Source: Micromonospora cathayae (GTDB lineage Bacteria; Actinomycetota; Actinomycetes; Mycobacteriales; Micromonosporaceae). From it: a DNA stretch of 64,000 nucleotides. The stretch lies in NCBI RefSeq assembly GCF_028993575.1, contig NZ_CP118615.1, forward strand, positions 558,001-622,000. The letters run 5' to 3'. The notes under the pieces were generated by a model. That model was not told where the DNA came from. It saw nothing but the letters and a program-made list of their open reading frames with translations, and did not search any database. Position 1 is the stretch's first letter, and the number at the start of each line of letters is the position of its first letter. The position numbers were made by a program, and so were the translations under genes. Positions 18,542 to 26,037 of the stretch are shown in pieces.

Positions 18542-19402
18542 CTAGCGGCGCGCGGCGAGGGCGGCACGAACGGCGTCGGCCAGCGAGGTCGGCTCCCGTC
18601 CGAGCAACGTCCGCAGGTCGTCACCCTCGACGGACAACTCCCCCACGGCCAACCCCCGGTCGGCGTCGGCGAGCACGGCCGCGTACGGCTCGGGCAGCCC
18701 CGCCCCGACCAGCAGTTCGGTGTACTTCTCCACCGGCAGGTCGAGGTAGCCGACCGGCCGGCCGCTCTGGTGGGACACCTCGGCCGCCAGGTCGGTGAGC
18801 GTGAACGGTGCGCCGCCCAGCTCGTACACCCGACCGGTGTGCCCCTCGCTGGTCAGGACCTGCGCGGCGGCCTCGGCGTAGTCGGCGCGGGTGGCGGCGG
18901 CGACCCGCCCGTCGCCCGCCGCGCCGGCCACCCCGTGCTCCAGGTACGTGTCGAGCTGGCCGGTGTAGTTCTCCAGGTACCAGCTGTTGCGCAGCAGCAC
19001 GTACGGCAGACCGGACGCCACCAGTTCCTGTTCGGTGGCCCGGTGCTCGGCGGCCAGGATCAGGCTGGAGGTGTCCGCCCTGGCGATGCTGGTGTAGACC
19101 ACCAGCCCGACGGCGGCCTCCCGGGCCGCGGTGATCACCTGGTGGTGCTGGGCTGTTCGCCGGCCGACCTCGCTGCCGGAGACGAACATCAGCTTCTCGG
19201 CTCCGGCGAAGGCGGCCCGCAACGAGTCGAGGTCGTCGTAGTCGGCCGACCGCACCGCCACGCCCCGCTGTTCGAGGTCGGCCAGGCGGGACACGTCCCG
19301 GCCGAGCGCGACGATCCGGTCGGCCGGTACGCCGCGATGCAGCAGCGACTCGACGATCAGACGACCGAGGTGCCCGGTGGCACCGGTGACGACGATGGAC
19401 AT
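18542..19402 (-). CDS. NmrA/QorB-type NAD(P)-binding oxidoreductase
   Basis: 286-residue atypical short-chain dehydrogenase. The N-terminal Rossmann motif is VTGATGHLGRLIVESL, and the layout is that of the NmrA/quinone-reductase-2 group (YTSIARADTSSLILAAEHRATEQ, then LRNSWYLENY). These proteins reduce quinones or sense the NAD(P) state. The start chosen is ATG at 19402, after GGAGGA; the longer frame has no family match. It is transcribed divergently from an HxlR regulator, the common arrangement for redox- or electrophile-induced oxidoreductases. Confidence 0.9.
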   Translation of the reverse strand: MSIVVTGATGHLGRLIVESLLHRGVPADRIVALGRDVSRLADLEQRGVAVRSADYDDLDSLRAAFAGAEKLMFVSGSEVGRRTAQHHQVITAAREAAVGLVVYTSIARADTSSLILAAEHRATEQELVASGLPYVLLRNSWYLENYTGQLDTYLEHGVAGAAGDGRVAAATRADYAEAAAQVLTSEGHTGRVYELGGAPFTLTDLAAEVSHQSGRPVGYLDLPVEKYTELLVGAGLPEPYAAVLADADRGLAVGELSVEGDDLRTLLGREPTSLADAVRAALAARR

Positions 19403-19469
19403 GCTGTCCTCCTGTTGAGCGGGTACCTGTTCTCCTGTCTTCCGTCCGCAACGGGAACACCGTCGCCAT

Positions 19470-19522
19470 ACTTCCCGTTGGAGAGTAGGCACCTTGAAGT
19501 GCGTGACTTACCGGTGGAGAGT
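19470..19522. promoter_or_regulatory. Paired 17-bp operators between NmrA-like gene and hxlR
   Basis: Two copies of the dyad ACTnnCCnnnGGnnAGT, at 19470-19486 (ACTTCCCGTTGGAGAGT) and 19506-19522 (ACTTACCGGTGGAGAGT), 36 bases apart. They share 14 of 17 bases and sit in the 126-base divergent gap, the second one ending 7 bases before the hxlR start. Most likely binding sites of the adjacent HxlR dimer (inference). Confidence 0.65.
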
Positions 19523-19528
19523 GAGACC

Positions 19529-19882
19529 ATGGAACCGGACCCGTTCAACCGCAACTGCGGCAGTCGGCAGGTCATCGACCGGATCGGCGACCGCTGGAGC
19601 GTCCTCGTCGTGCTCACCCTCGCCGACGGCGCGAAACGCTACGGCGAGCTGGCCCAGCGCATCGACGGGATCAGCCAGAAGATGCTCACCCAGACCCTGC
19701 GTGGGCTGGAACGCGACGGGCTGGTCACCCGGACCGTGCACGCCAGCGTCCCGCCCCGGGTCGACTACGAACTGACCGGCCTCGGCCACAGCCTGGTCGA
19801 CCTGGTCGCCGGTCTGGAGGCGTGGGCCACCACCCACCTCGGCGAGGTCGAGGCCGCCCGCGCCCGCTACGACACCCGCTGA
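19529..19882 (+). CDS. HxlR-family transcriptional regulator
   Basis: 117-residue winged-helix regulator. Family hallmarks are the N-terminal Cys context (NRNCGSRQVIDRIGDRWSVLVVL), RYGELAQRIDGISQKMLTQTLRGLERDGLVTR and PRVDYELTGLG. Members such as YodB and HypR respond to quinones, aldehydes or disulfide stress through the conserved N-terminal Cys (C10 here). The start is ATG at 19529. Divergent from the NmrA-like gene and likely its repressor, acting on the two dyads in the shared gap. Confidence 0.92.
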   Translation: MEPDPFNRNCGSRQVIDRIGDRWSVLVVLTLADGAKRYGELAQRIDGISQKMLTQTLRGLERDGLVTRTVHASVPPRVDYELTGLGHSLVDLVAGLEAWATTHLGEVEAARARYDTR

Positions 19883-19951
19883 ACGCGACCGCGTGCCCGC
19901 CGATCACGGCAGAGAAACCGCAGGTTGCGCCGCATCCCTACCGTCTGCGCC

Positions 19952-20437
19952 ATGGCGTACCAGCCCAACCAGCCGTACCAACCCAACCAGCCCTATCCGC
20001 CCTACTCCACGCCCCCGCCACGTCCGCGCCGCACCGCGCGGACGATCGTCATCGTCGTCGCCGTGGTCCTCCTGGTGTGCTGCATCGGCGGGTCGGCCGG
20101 CGGCTACTGGATCTACCGTTCCGTCAGCAACGCGGTCGCCCCGGCCTCGGACACCACCCGCACGTACCTCGACGCGGTACGACGGGGCGACAACTCGACC
20201 GCCTACGCCCAGCTCTGCTCGTCGACGCGGGACCGAATGAGCGAGGCCGACTACGCCCAGCTCGCCGCCACCCAGCCGAAGCTGCTCACGTACGACATCG
20301 ACGGCGTGTCGGTGAACAACGTGAACGGCGTGACCACCGGCACCGTCACCGTGCAACTCGGCTACGACGACGGCACCGAACGGACCCAGGTCTACACGCT
20401 GGTCAAGGAGGACGGCACTTTCCGGGTATGCGAGTAA
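19952..20437 (+). CDS. Single-pass membrane protein with DUF4878-like domain
   Basis: 161 residues: a Pro/Gln/Tyr-rich cytoplasmic tail with the repeat YQPNQPYQPNQPYP, one transmembrane helix (TIVIVVAVVLLVCCIGGSAGGYWIY) and an exported domain (about residues 60-161) resembling the lumazine-binding-like/DUF4878 fold (TRTYLDAVRRGDNSTAYAQL). Such proteins are common in actinobacteria; their role is unknown. It stands alone, followed by a strong palindrome. Confidence 0.8.
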   Translation: MAYQPNQPYQPNQPYPPYSTPPPRPRRTARTIVIVVAVVLLVCCIGGSAGGYWIYRSVSNAVAPASDTTRTYLDAVRRGDNSTAYAQLCSSTRDRMSEADYAQLAATQPKLLTYDIDGVSVNNVNGVTTGTVTVQLGYDDGTERTQVYTLVKEDGTFRVCE

Positions 20438-20466
20438 CCTCAGCCCGCTTTGATCGGGGTACGCAG

Positions 20467-20511
20467 ATCTTGGACAGTTACCGTCGTGTGTGGACGGTAA
20501 CTGTCCAAGAT
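20467..20511. terminator. Perfect 19-bp-stem palindrome, probable bidirectional terminator or mobile palindromic repeat
   Basis: ATCTTGGACAGTTACCGTC (20467-20485) and its exact complement (20493-20511) enclose 7 bases. It is much AT-richer than its surroundings and starts 30 bases after the stop of the preceding gene. It could serve as terminator, but its composition is more like an intergenic palindromic repeat family. Confidence 0.6.
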
Positions 20512-20592
20512 TCCGCCTGCCGAGGACTGCTCGGCCGCTCGGCCGACGACGACCGGACGGCCCGATTCTCCGCCGCCACCTACCCTGGCGGT

Positions 20593-21246
20593 ATGACACG
20601 GGGGAACGAGTCCGGCCCGACGATCGACCCGGCCGAAGACCGACGACGACGTTTCCCGTACCCGGCCGACCGACGACGTTTCCCGTACCCGGCCGATCCG
20701 CGCGCCGCGCTCCGGACCGGCTGCGTCCTGCTCGCCTTCGCGCTCATGATCGCCGGCTGGAGTGGGCTGCTGGTGGTGGTCGCCGGTCAGGTCGTACCCG
20801 GCTGGGCGCTCGCCGGCGCGGTGCTCGTCGTACCGGTGGTGGTCCGGCTGATCCGGGCTAAAGCACCTGTAACGGACGGGACCGGGCCATCCTGGGTACG
20901 GACCCTGCTGTCGACGCTGGCGACCACGGTGACGGCGCTGGGCGTCCTGCTCGGCGCGGCAGCCGACACCGCCGCGACGTACCACGTCCTGGAGCCGGCA
21001 GGCCCGGACGGCTGCCGGGCCGTGGTCCGGGAGGTCTCGTTCCTCTTCGCCGGCAGCGGCGACGTTTACGCCGTGGGCAGCCTGGGGGTCGGTCGACGGA
21101 TGGGTTCCTGGACCGCCGACGACGGATACCAGCCCATCGCCTCCGGCACCTACCGGCTGGAATGGCACGCCGACGGCGGACTCCTGACCGTAGGCGGCCG
21201 GAACACCGATCCGGTGATGTCCGACATCGGCACCATCACCTGTTGA
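20593..21246 (+). CDS. Hypothetical membrane protein
   Basis: 217 residues from ATG at 20593. The cytoplasmic N-terminus contains a duplicated RRRFPYPAD (a 27-base direct repeat in the DNA). Three hydrophobic helices follow (TGCVLLAFALMIAGWSGLLVVVAG, WALAGAVLVVPVVVRLI, LLSTLATTVTALGVLLGAAA), then an exterior domain with a pair of Cys (GPDGC and the terminal TC). I recognise no family. Actinobacterial orphan membrane proteins of this layout are often of unknown role. Confidence 0.65.
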   Translation: MTRGNESGPTIDPAEDRRRRFPYPADRRRFPYPADPRAALRTGCVLLAFALMIAGWSGLLVVVAGQVVPGWALAGAVLVVPVVVRLIRAKAPVTDGTGPSWVRTLLSTLATTVTALGVLLGAAADTAATYHVLEPAGPDGCRAVVREVSFLFAGSGDVYAVGSLGVGRRMGSWTADDGYQPIASGTYRLEWHADGGLLTVGGRNTDPVMSDIGTITC

Positions 21247-21250
21247 CCGT

Positions 21251-21508
21251 TCAGCGCGGGTTGGCGAGTCGGCGGGTGCAGGGTCCGTCGTGGTGGGCGC
21301 GGAGCAGGCAGCGCCGGCCGTCGGTGAGGCGGGCGTCGCAGAAGACCCGGTGCCGTACGCCCTGGTCGTCCTCGTGGGAGACGGTGGTCTCGCCGGGGTC
21401 GGTGTACGGCAGGACGCGCGCCCAGCGGGCCAGGACCCGGGCCAGGCGTACCGCGCCGGGCAGGTCGCCGGCGAGTACCGGTAGGTGGATGACGAAGCGT
21501 TCGGGCAT
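21251..21508 (-). CDS. Small hypothetical protein, partner of DivIVA-like gene
   Basis: 85 residues (MPERFVIHLPVLAGDLPGAVRLAR...). It contains C-x10-C-x8-H-H-x3-C-type residues in the second half (HRVFCDAR, RRCLLRAHHDGPC), which could bind a metal. The start codon overlaps the stop of the DivIVA-like gene by one base (TGATG), so the two are translationally coupled. I recognise no family. Confidence 0.65.
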   Translation of the reverse strand: MPERFVIHLPVLAGDLPGAVRLARVLARWARVLPYTDPGETTVSHEDDQGVRHRVFCDARLTDGRRCLLRAHHDGPCTRRLANPR

Positions 21509-21819
21509 CAGCGGTAGCTCCGCTCGTTGGTGTACTCGGTCTGCCAACGTCGGAGGGCGTCCTTGACCCGGGCGGTCTCCTGGCGGCTGCGGTGCAGCAG
21601 GTCGTAGAGGGTGGTCAGGTCGTCGGCGACCCGGTCGAGGAAGTCGGTCACCTCGTCGGGGTCGAGGCCGCGTCGCCACCAGCGGGCCAGCCCGAACCGC
21701 CGCCCGCGCACCTGCCACGGCCCGAGCGGGGTGTACGTCCTGGACCGGTACCGGCCGGGTGTGGTCGTGGCTTCCGGCCGGTGGTGCCGGCCGCACGACC
21801 GCCGCAACAACGTCCGCAT
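21508..21819 (-). CDS. DivIVA-like domain protein
   Basis: 103 residues from ATG at 21819, with a GAGGG ribosome-binding site. After a basic N-terminus comes FGLARWWRRGLDPDEVTDFLDRVADDLTTLYDLLHRSRQE, the N-terminal membrane-curvature and dimerisation segment typical of DivIVA/Wag31-like proteins, followed by a short coiled coil. It is far shorter than a true Wag31, so more likely a regulatory or scaffold protein. It faces an HTH regulator across a region with three copies of one operator motif, so it is probably part of that regulon. Confidence 0.7.
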   Translation of the reverse strand: MRTLLRRSCGRHHRPEATTTPGRYRSRTYTPLGPWQVRGRRFGLARWWRRGLDPDEVTDFLDRVADDLTTLYDLLHRSRQETARVKDALRRWQTEYTNERSYR

Positions 21820-21940
21820 ACTTCGCCCTCTTCCGTGAGATGACGTGGAAGGGGTGGTCCGTCCGCCCGCCGCGCACGGGCGGACCACCCCGGCCCTGCC
21901 ACCGCAGCCCCATTCGGCAGTACGGCACCAGAGCCAGCCT

Positions 21941-22046
21941 TCTGTCTATCCCCCTAGACACTTGAGTCGGATTCACAGTCGACACGTCTAGGGGGATAGA
22001 CAGAACGGTAGGCGAGGTAGAGTAAAGCGTCAAGGGGGCTAGACAC
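21941..22046. promoter_or_regulatory. Divergent control region with three CTAGGGGGATAGAC-type operators
   Basis: TCTGTCTATCCCCCTAGAC (21941-21959) is the exact reverse complement of 21986-22004. A third, imperfect copy in the second orientation (GTCAAGGGGGCTAGACAC) lies at 22029-22046, just before the regulator's ribosome-binding site. A TAGAGT -10-like hexamer sits at 22018-22023. The spacing of the sites suggests cooperative or looping repression of both the DivIVA-like pair and the regulator. Confidence 0.8.
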
Positions 22047-22070
22047 TCTTAGGTCAACGCGAGAGGCGAT

Positions 22071-22913
22071 ATGCCGGGCGAAGTGGACAGAATTGCCGCA
22101 ATCCGTGATCCGTACGAACTGCTGCGGGAGGCCACCGTTCGCATGGCAGCGGCTCAGGAGGAGGTGACCGAGCTTGCCCGACTACGCCGGCGGGTCATCC
22201 AGGACCTGCACGACTCGGGAATGTCGTACGCCCGCATCGCGCAAGAGGTGGGCCTGACGCGCGGTCGCATCCACCAGATCCGGCACGCCGGCCCAGCGCC
22301 CGAAGGCGCGTTCCTCGGATCGGGACGCGTCGTCATCGCGACACCGCTGAAGAAGGAGGCGATCAGGAGCCGTCCGGTCGTCGCCATCGAGGATGTCGCC
22401 GCCGCTCAACGGCTCGGCGAACTTGCGCGCAGTCTGGGATTGGAACCATCGTTCGAACACGTCCCGGCCGACGGAGCAGTCGACCTCAACCGGCCGAACC
22501 TGGTGGTGATCTGCGGCCCGCGCATCTCCGAACCCGTGGCCCGAGTCCTCGCCCAGGATCCGATCCTGCAATTCGAGCGAGCCAGCGACGGCACCTGGAC
22601 ACTCGTCGACCGAACCACCGGCACCGTCCACCGGTCCGGCCAGGACCAGGACCCACCGGTCGCCTCGGACGTCGCCTACCTGGGCCGACTGCCCCGGCCC
22701 GACGGACATGGCTCGCTCATCGTCCTCACCGGTATTCATCCGCCCGGCTCGCTCGGCGTGGTGCACCTGATCTGTACGCAGATCACCGAACTCTTCGCCC
22801 AGGTCAACACGGCCAACTTCTCCGTGCTGGTGGGCACCGAGTACGAACCGGGTACGAACGAACCCCACGAGGTCACGCTCCTCACGCCGTTCTACCGGCT
22901 GGAGGAAGCCTGA
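22071..22913 (+). CDS. HTH regulator with sigma-70-region-4-like DNA-binding domain and large unknown sensor domain
   Basis: 280 residues. An N-terminal helical segment is followed by a helix-turn-helix of sigma region 4 type (LHDSGMSYARIAQEVGLTRGRIHQIRH, about residues 43-70). The rest (about 95-280) is an alpha/beta domain (RPNLVVICGPRISEPVARVL, FERASDGTWTLVDRTTG, LIVLTGIHPPGS) that I cannot place; NLVVICGPR is suggestive of a nucleotide- or ligand-binding strand-loop. It is two bases upstream of a PP2C-like gene. Operators in front suggest autoregulation. Confidence 0.75.
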   Translation: MPGEVDRIAAIRDPYELLREATVRMAAAQEEVTELARLRRRVIQDLHDSGMSYARIAQEVGLTRGRIHQIRHAGPAPEGAFLGSGRVVIATPLKKEAIRSRPVVAIEDVAAAQRLGELARSLGLEPSFEHVPADGAVDLNRPNLVVICGPRISEPVARVLAQDPILQFERASDGTWTLVDRTTGTVHRSGQDQDPPVASDVAYLGRLPRPDGHGSLIVLTGIHPPGSLGVVHLICTQITELFAQVNTANFSVLVGTEYEPGTNEPHEVTLLTPFYRLEEA

Positions 22914-22915
22914 GC

Positions 22916-23764
22916 ATGCAGGTCACCATGGCGACCGCTCCCGCCAAACCCGACCAGCCCAACGAAGACTTCACCGGTGCCGTCCCCAACGCAGTCGTGC
23001 TCCTCGACGGGGCGGGTTTGTCCGGCACCACGTCGACCTGTGTCCACGGCGTCGCCTGGTACACCCGCCGCCTCGGTGCGGCACTGCTCTCCCGACTGGC
23101 TGCCAGGTCCGACGCCGACCTCACCGCTCTGGTGAGCGATGCCATCGCGGAGGTGGCAGACAGCCACCGTGACACCTGCGACATCGACGACCCGAGCACT
23201 CCGTCCGCGACCGTCGTCGTCTTCCGGGTCCACGGTGACCGTGCCGACTACCTGGTGCTCGCGGACTCCATTCTCGTTGTCGAACTGGACGGGAAGAGCC
23301 CACTCGTCATCACCGACGACCGTGAGGCGGACATCGGGCGGCGTTACCGGGCCGCCATGGATGCCGCCGTCAACGACACCCCAGAACACCAGCAAGCCCG
23401 CCGCGCGTACGTCGAAGCCATGCGCGACCATCGGAACCAGCCCGGCGGCTTCTGGGTGGCCGCAGCCGACCCACGGGCAGCGGCGGAAGCCCTCACCGGA
23501 AGCCTGCCCACCGACCACCTCACCTCCGTGACCCTGCTGAGTGACGGCGCCAGCAGACTCGTCGACCGGTTCCATCTCGCGAACTGGCCCGAACTTCTGG
23601 CCCTGCTAGCCACAGCGGGACCGGCCGAGATCATCCGACGGGTCCGCGACGCGGAGACCAGCGATCCACACGGTGCACGGTGGCCGCGCGGCAAGACCTT
23701 CGACGATGCCACCATCACCTACTGGAGTGGCCTCAGGAAAGGTGGCGGCGGTGAAGCGGACTGA
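22916..23764 (+). CDS. PP2C-like phosphatase domain protein
   Basis: 282 residues with the outline of a PPM/PP2C Ser/Thr phosphatase: NEDFTGAVPNAVVLLDGAG (the N-terminal NED and DGAG metal-ligand positions), TVVVFRVHGDRADYLVLADS, and VTLLSDGASRLVDRF (the SDG metal-binding motif). Activity is therefore plausible. It is tightly linked to the preceding HTH gene (2-base gap), which suggests that the pair forms a phosphorylation-linked switch. The gene's end overlaps the next start by 14 bases. Confidence 0.78.
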   Translation: MQVTMATAPAKPDQPNEDFTGAVPNAVVLLDGAGLSGTTSTCVHGVAWYTRRLGAALLSRLAARSDADLTALVSDAIAEVADSHRDTCDIDDPSTPSATVVVFRVHGDRADYLVLADSILVVELDGKSPLVITDDREADIGRRYRAAMDAAVNDTPEHQQARRAYVEAMRDHRNQPGGFWVAAADPRAAAEALTGSLPTDHLTSVTLLSDGASRLVDRFHLANWPELLALLATAGPAEIIRRVRDAETSDPHGARWPRGKTFDDATITYWSGLRKGGGGEAD

Positions 23765-24650
23765 CCACCGGGCGGTCAGCCGGGCAGGACTGGCCCGGAT
23801 GGCGGCGTTGGCGCTGCTCTGGGGCTCGGGCTTCCTCTGGATCAAGCTGGCGTTGCGGGGCTTCAACCCGGTGCAGATCGTCTTCGCGCGGCTGCTGCTC
23901 GGGTTCGTCGTCCTCGCGCCGCTGGTGCTGTCGCGCGGCCTCGGCTTCCCGCGCGGCTGGCGGGTGTGGGGGCACCTGTTCGTCGCCGCCCTGGTCGCCA
24001 ACGCGATCCCGTACGTGCTGTTCGGTATCGGGGAACAGACCGTCGGGTCGAACGTCGCCGGGGTGCTGAACGCGACCACCCCGCTGTGGACCCTGCTGCT
24101 GGCGTTCCTGGTCGGTGTGGACCGGTCGGTGACCTGGCGGAAGGGGGCCGGGTTCGCGCTCGGGTTCCTCGGGGTCGTGGTGATCTTCTCGCCCTGGGAA
24201 TCCGCCAACGAGATCGCGAGCTGGGGTGGCCTCGCCTGCCTCGCCGCCGCCGCCAGCTACGGCGTCAGCTACGTCTACATGGGCCGGTACCTGGCCGGTC
24301 GGGGAATCAGCCCGATCGTGCTGTCCGCGAGCCAGCTCGGCGCGGCGACCGTACTGCTCGCCCTGGCCATGCCGTTCGCCGGACTGGAACCGCCGGTCTG
24401 GCGGGCCGACGCCGTGCTCAGCCTGCTCGTCCTCGGTGTCCTCGGCACCGGCCTGGCGTACGTGCTGAACTACCGCATCATCAGCGACGAGGGCGCCACC
24501 GCCGCCTCCGTGGTCACCTACCTGCTGCCGATCGTCGCCGTAATGCTGGGATGGATCGTGGTGGACGAGCCGGTCACCGGCGCGATCCTGGCCGGCGTCG
24601 GCCTGGTCCTCGTCGGCGTCGTCCTCACCCGCCGCCGCACCGCCCGCTAG
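23751..24650 (+). CDS. EamA-family (DMT) transporter
   Basis: 299 residues with ten predicted helices in two EamA repeats (LALLWGSGFLWIKLALRGF at the start, then RLLLGFVVLAPLVL; the second repeat begins near SWGGLACLAAAASYG). Drug/metabolite superfamily; usually exports amino acids or metabolites, and the substrate cannot be inferred. The start chosen is GTG at 23751, after AGGAAAGG; an upstream in-frame ATG would lie deep inside the PP2C-like gene. The 14-base overlap suggests cotranscription with it. Confidence 0.88.
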   Translation: MKRTDHRAVSRAGLARMAALALLWGSGFLWIKLALRGFNPVQIVFARLLLGFVVLAPLVLSRGLGFPRGWRVWGHLFVAALVANAIPYVLFGIGEQTVGSNVAGVLNATTPLWTLLLAFLVGVDRSVTWRKGAGFALGFLGVVVIFSPWESANEIASWGGLACLAAAASYGVSYVYMGRYLAGRGISPIVLSASQLGAATVLLALAMPFAGLEPPVWRADAVLSLLVLGVLGTGLAYVLNYRIISDEGATAASVVTYLLPIVAVMLGWIVVDEPVTGAILAGVGLVLVGVVLTRRRTAR

Positions 24651-24741
24651 CCACCGGTCGATCCGGTGCCGGCCTTCCCGGTCGCCGGTCTTCTCCGGTC
24701 GCTCGCCTTTCCGGCTTGCGGGGCGAAGGCACGATGGCCCG

Positions 24742-25311
24742 ATGGCCCTGACCACACCACGTCCAATCCCCTGGATGACCGCCGGTGCCGTACTGCTGCT
24801 GATGCTCGGTGGGAGCCTGCTGTGGTTGCCGATCCACACCCAGCTCGAGTTGGACGACTGGATGACCGAGTTACGCAGCGACGGCGTTCCGGCGCAGGCG
24901 GTCGTCCACAACCGGGTGACGGAGGACGGCGGGAACCGGTCCAGCCCGTCGACCACCATGTACTTCCGCTATGAGATTGCCGGCCGGACCCACGAGGCGG
25001 AGGTCGGCTGCGTCGAAGTGTGCCGGAACAGGGGCGAGACGGTCACCATCTGGGTGAACCCCGCCGACCCGAGTGACTTCGTCACCGACTTCGACCAGCT
25101 CAGCGGGCACCGGGGACGGGTGCAGGGCGTACTCGGGGCGGTCGGGTTCGGGCTCCTGCTGGTGGCGGTGCCGCTGACGTTGTCGCGTATCCCGTTCCGG
25201 CGCTGGGTTCCGGGCCGCCCGACCCGGGAGCGGCGGAATCGGTCCCGGACACCGACCGATGACCGGGCGTTCATCAGTCGCTCGAAGCACAAGCGGGGCA
25301 GTCGCCGGTGA
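24742..25311 (+). CDS. DUF3592-type membrane protein
   Basis: 189 residues. A first helix (TAGAVLLLMLGGSLLWLPI), an exterior beta domain with TMYFRYEIAGRTHEAEVG and GETVTIWVNPADPSDFVTD (the YxPxxPxxF-like end of DUF3592), a second helix (GVLGAVGFGLLLVAVPLTL) and a strongly basic tail. The role of this family is unknown. A Cys pair (CVEVC) sits in the exterior loop. Confidence 0.75.
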   Translation: MALTTPRPIPWMTAGAVLLLMLGGSLLWLPIHTQLELDDWMTELRSDGVPAQAVVHNRVTEDGGNRSSPSTTMYFRYEIAGRTHEAEVGCVEVCRNRGETVTIWVNPADPSDFVTDFDQLSGHRGRVQGVLGAVGFGLLLVAVPLTLSRIPFRRWVPGRPTRERRNRSRTPTDDRAFISRSKHKRGSRR

Positions 25312-25434
25312 CGGGGCGATCCGTCCGCACACGACGTCGAACTAGGGCTGAGCTTCGTGTGGACGTCTGTGTCCCGACCCCCGGCTGGCACCGTGGGGTC
25401 CAACGGAATCGTCGAACGTTGGAGAATCGATCGG

Positions 25435-25884
25435 ATGGAGACCTGGCGTCTGCTGGCGGGTGTCGTCGCATGTCTGGCCGTGGGCCTCGCGGGTATCGCA
25501 CTGGCCACCAATTTTCGCGGCGTTGCGGAGTGGCACGTGCGACAGTCGATGGCATTCGCCTCGGCCCCGCTACGGCAAGTTCCGCCGTGGCGTTGGCTGC
25601 CCGAAGTGCCGTACGAGAAGCGGCTGGCACGCCTGATCCTGCTGGACCGCGCGATCGGCATCGTGTTCGCCGCTGCCGGCGTCCTGGCCGTTCTCGCCTA
25701 CGGCTCCGCCACCAACACGCCCCTGACCGGCACCGGTCGTGTGACCATGAAGTTTGGTCATGACACGCCGGGCAGGGGGACAACAACTTCTTGGTCAACG
25801 CCCAGCAGCAGGGGATCAACGACAGCGGCCCCCGAGCAGCATTGCTGCTGTTCAAGGGCCGTAGTCGCACCTGATGGCGGGTAA
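25435..25884 (+). CDS. Small membrane protein, C-terminus running into the tRNA-Tyr attachment scar
   Basis: 149 residues from ATG at 25435. The first 105 look genuine: METWRLLAGVVACLAVGLAGIAL helix, then LLDRAIGIVFAAAGVLAVLAYG helix. The last 40 residues are low-complexity Ser/Thr/Arg, and the stop falls inside the degenerate tRNA-Tyr-like sequence (25870-25928). The original 3' end was therefore probably replaced when an element integrated here. No family recognised. Confidence 0.5.
   Translation: METWRLLAGVVACLAVGLAGIALATNFRGVAEWHVRQSMAFASAPLRQVPPWRWLPEVPYEKRLARLILLDRAIGIVFAAAGVLAVLAYGSATNTPLTGTGRVTMKFGHDTPGRGTTTSWSTPSSRGSTTAAPEQHCCCSRAVVAPDGG
25825..25862 (-). terminator. Terminator hairpin accompanying the outer att remnant
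   Basis: Imperfect stem from GCGGCCCCCGAGCAGCA (25825-25841) with TGCTGCTGTTCAAGGGCCGT (25843-25862). It is the counterpart of the tRNA-Tyr terminator hairpins at 30433-30470 and 31847-31884; each att copy has one at the same distance. Confidence 0.65.
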
Positions 25885-25928
25885 AGGATTCGAACCTGTG
25901 TGCCTTTTCGCGACGGATCTACAGTCCG
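25870..25928 (-). repeat. Outer attachment-site remnant (degenerate tRNA-Tyr 3' half)
   Basis: About 50 of 58 bases match the 3' half of tRNA-Tyr (31889-31948), with one extra base and scattered changes; the T-arm GGTTCGAATCC and the anticodon region CTGTAGATCCG are recognisable. It marks the far end of the integration region and is the oldest copy by divergence. Confidence 0.8.
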
Positions 25929-26037
25929 TCCGCGTTCCGGGCAAGCGGTGAACTGCCAACTGCGCACACGTGACGTCCGCTGCGGCAACCCAAAATCCTG
26001 CCACCATCTGCCGCAGTGGCAGGCGTCCTAGCTCACT

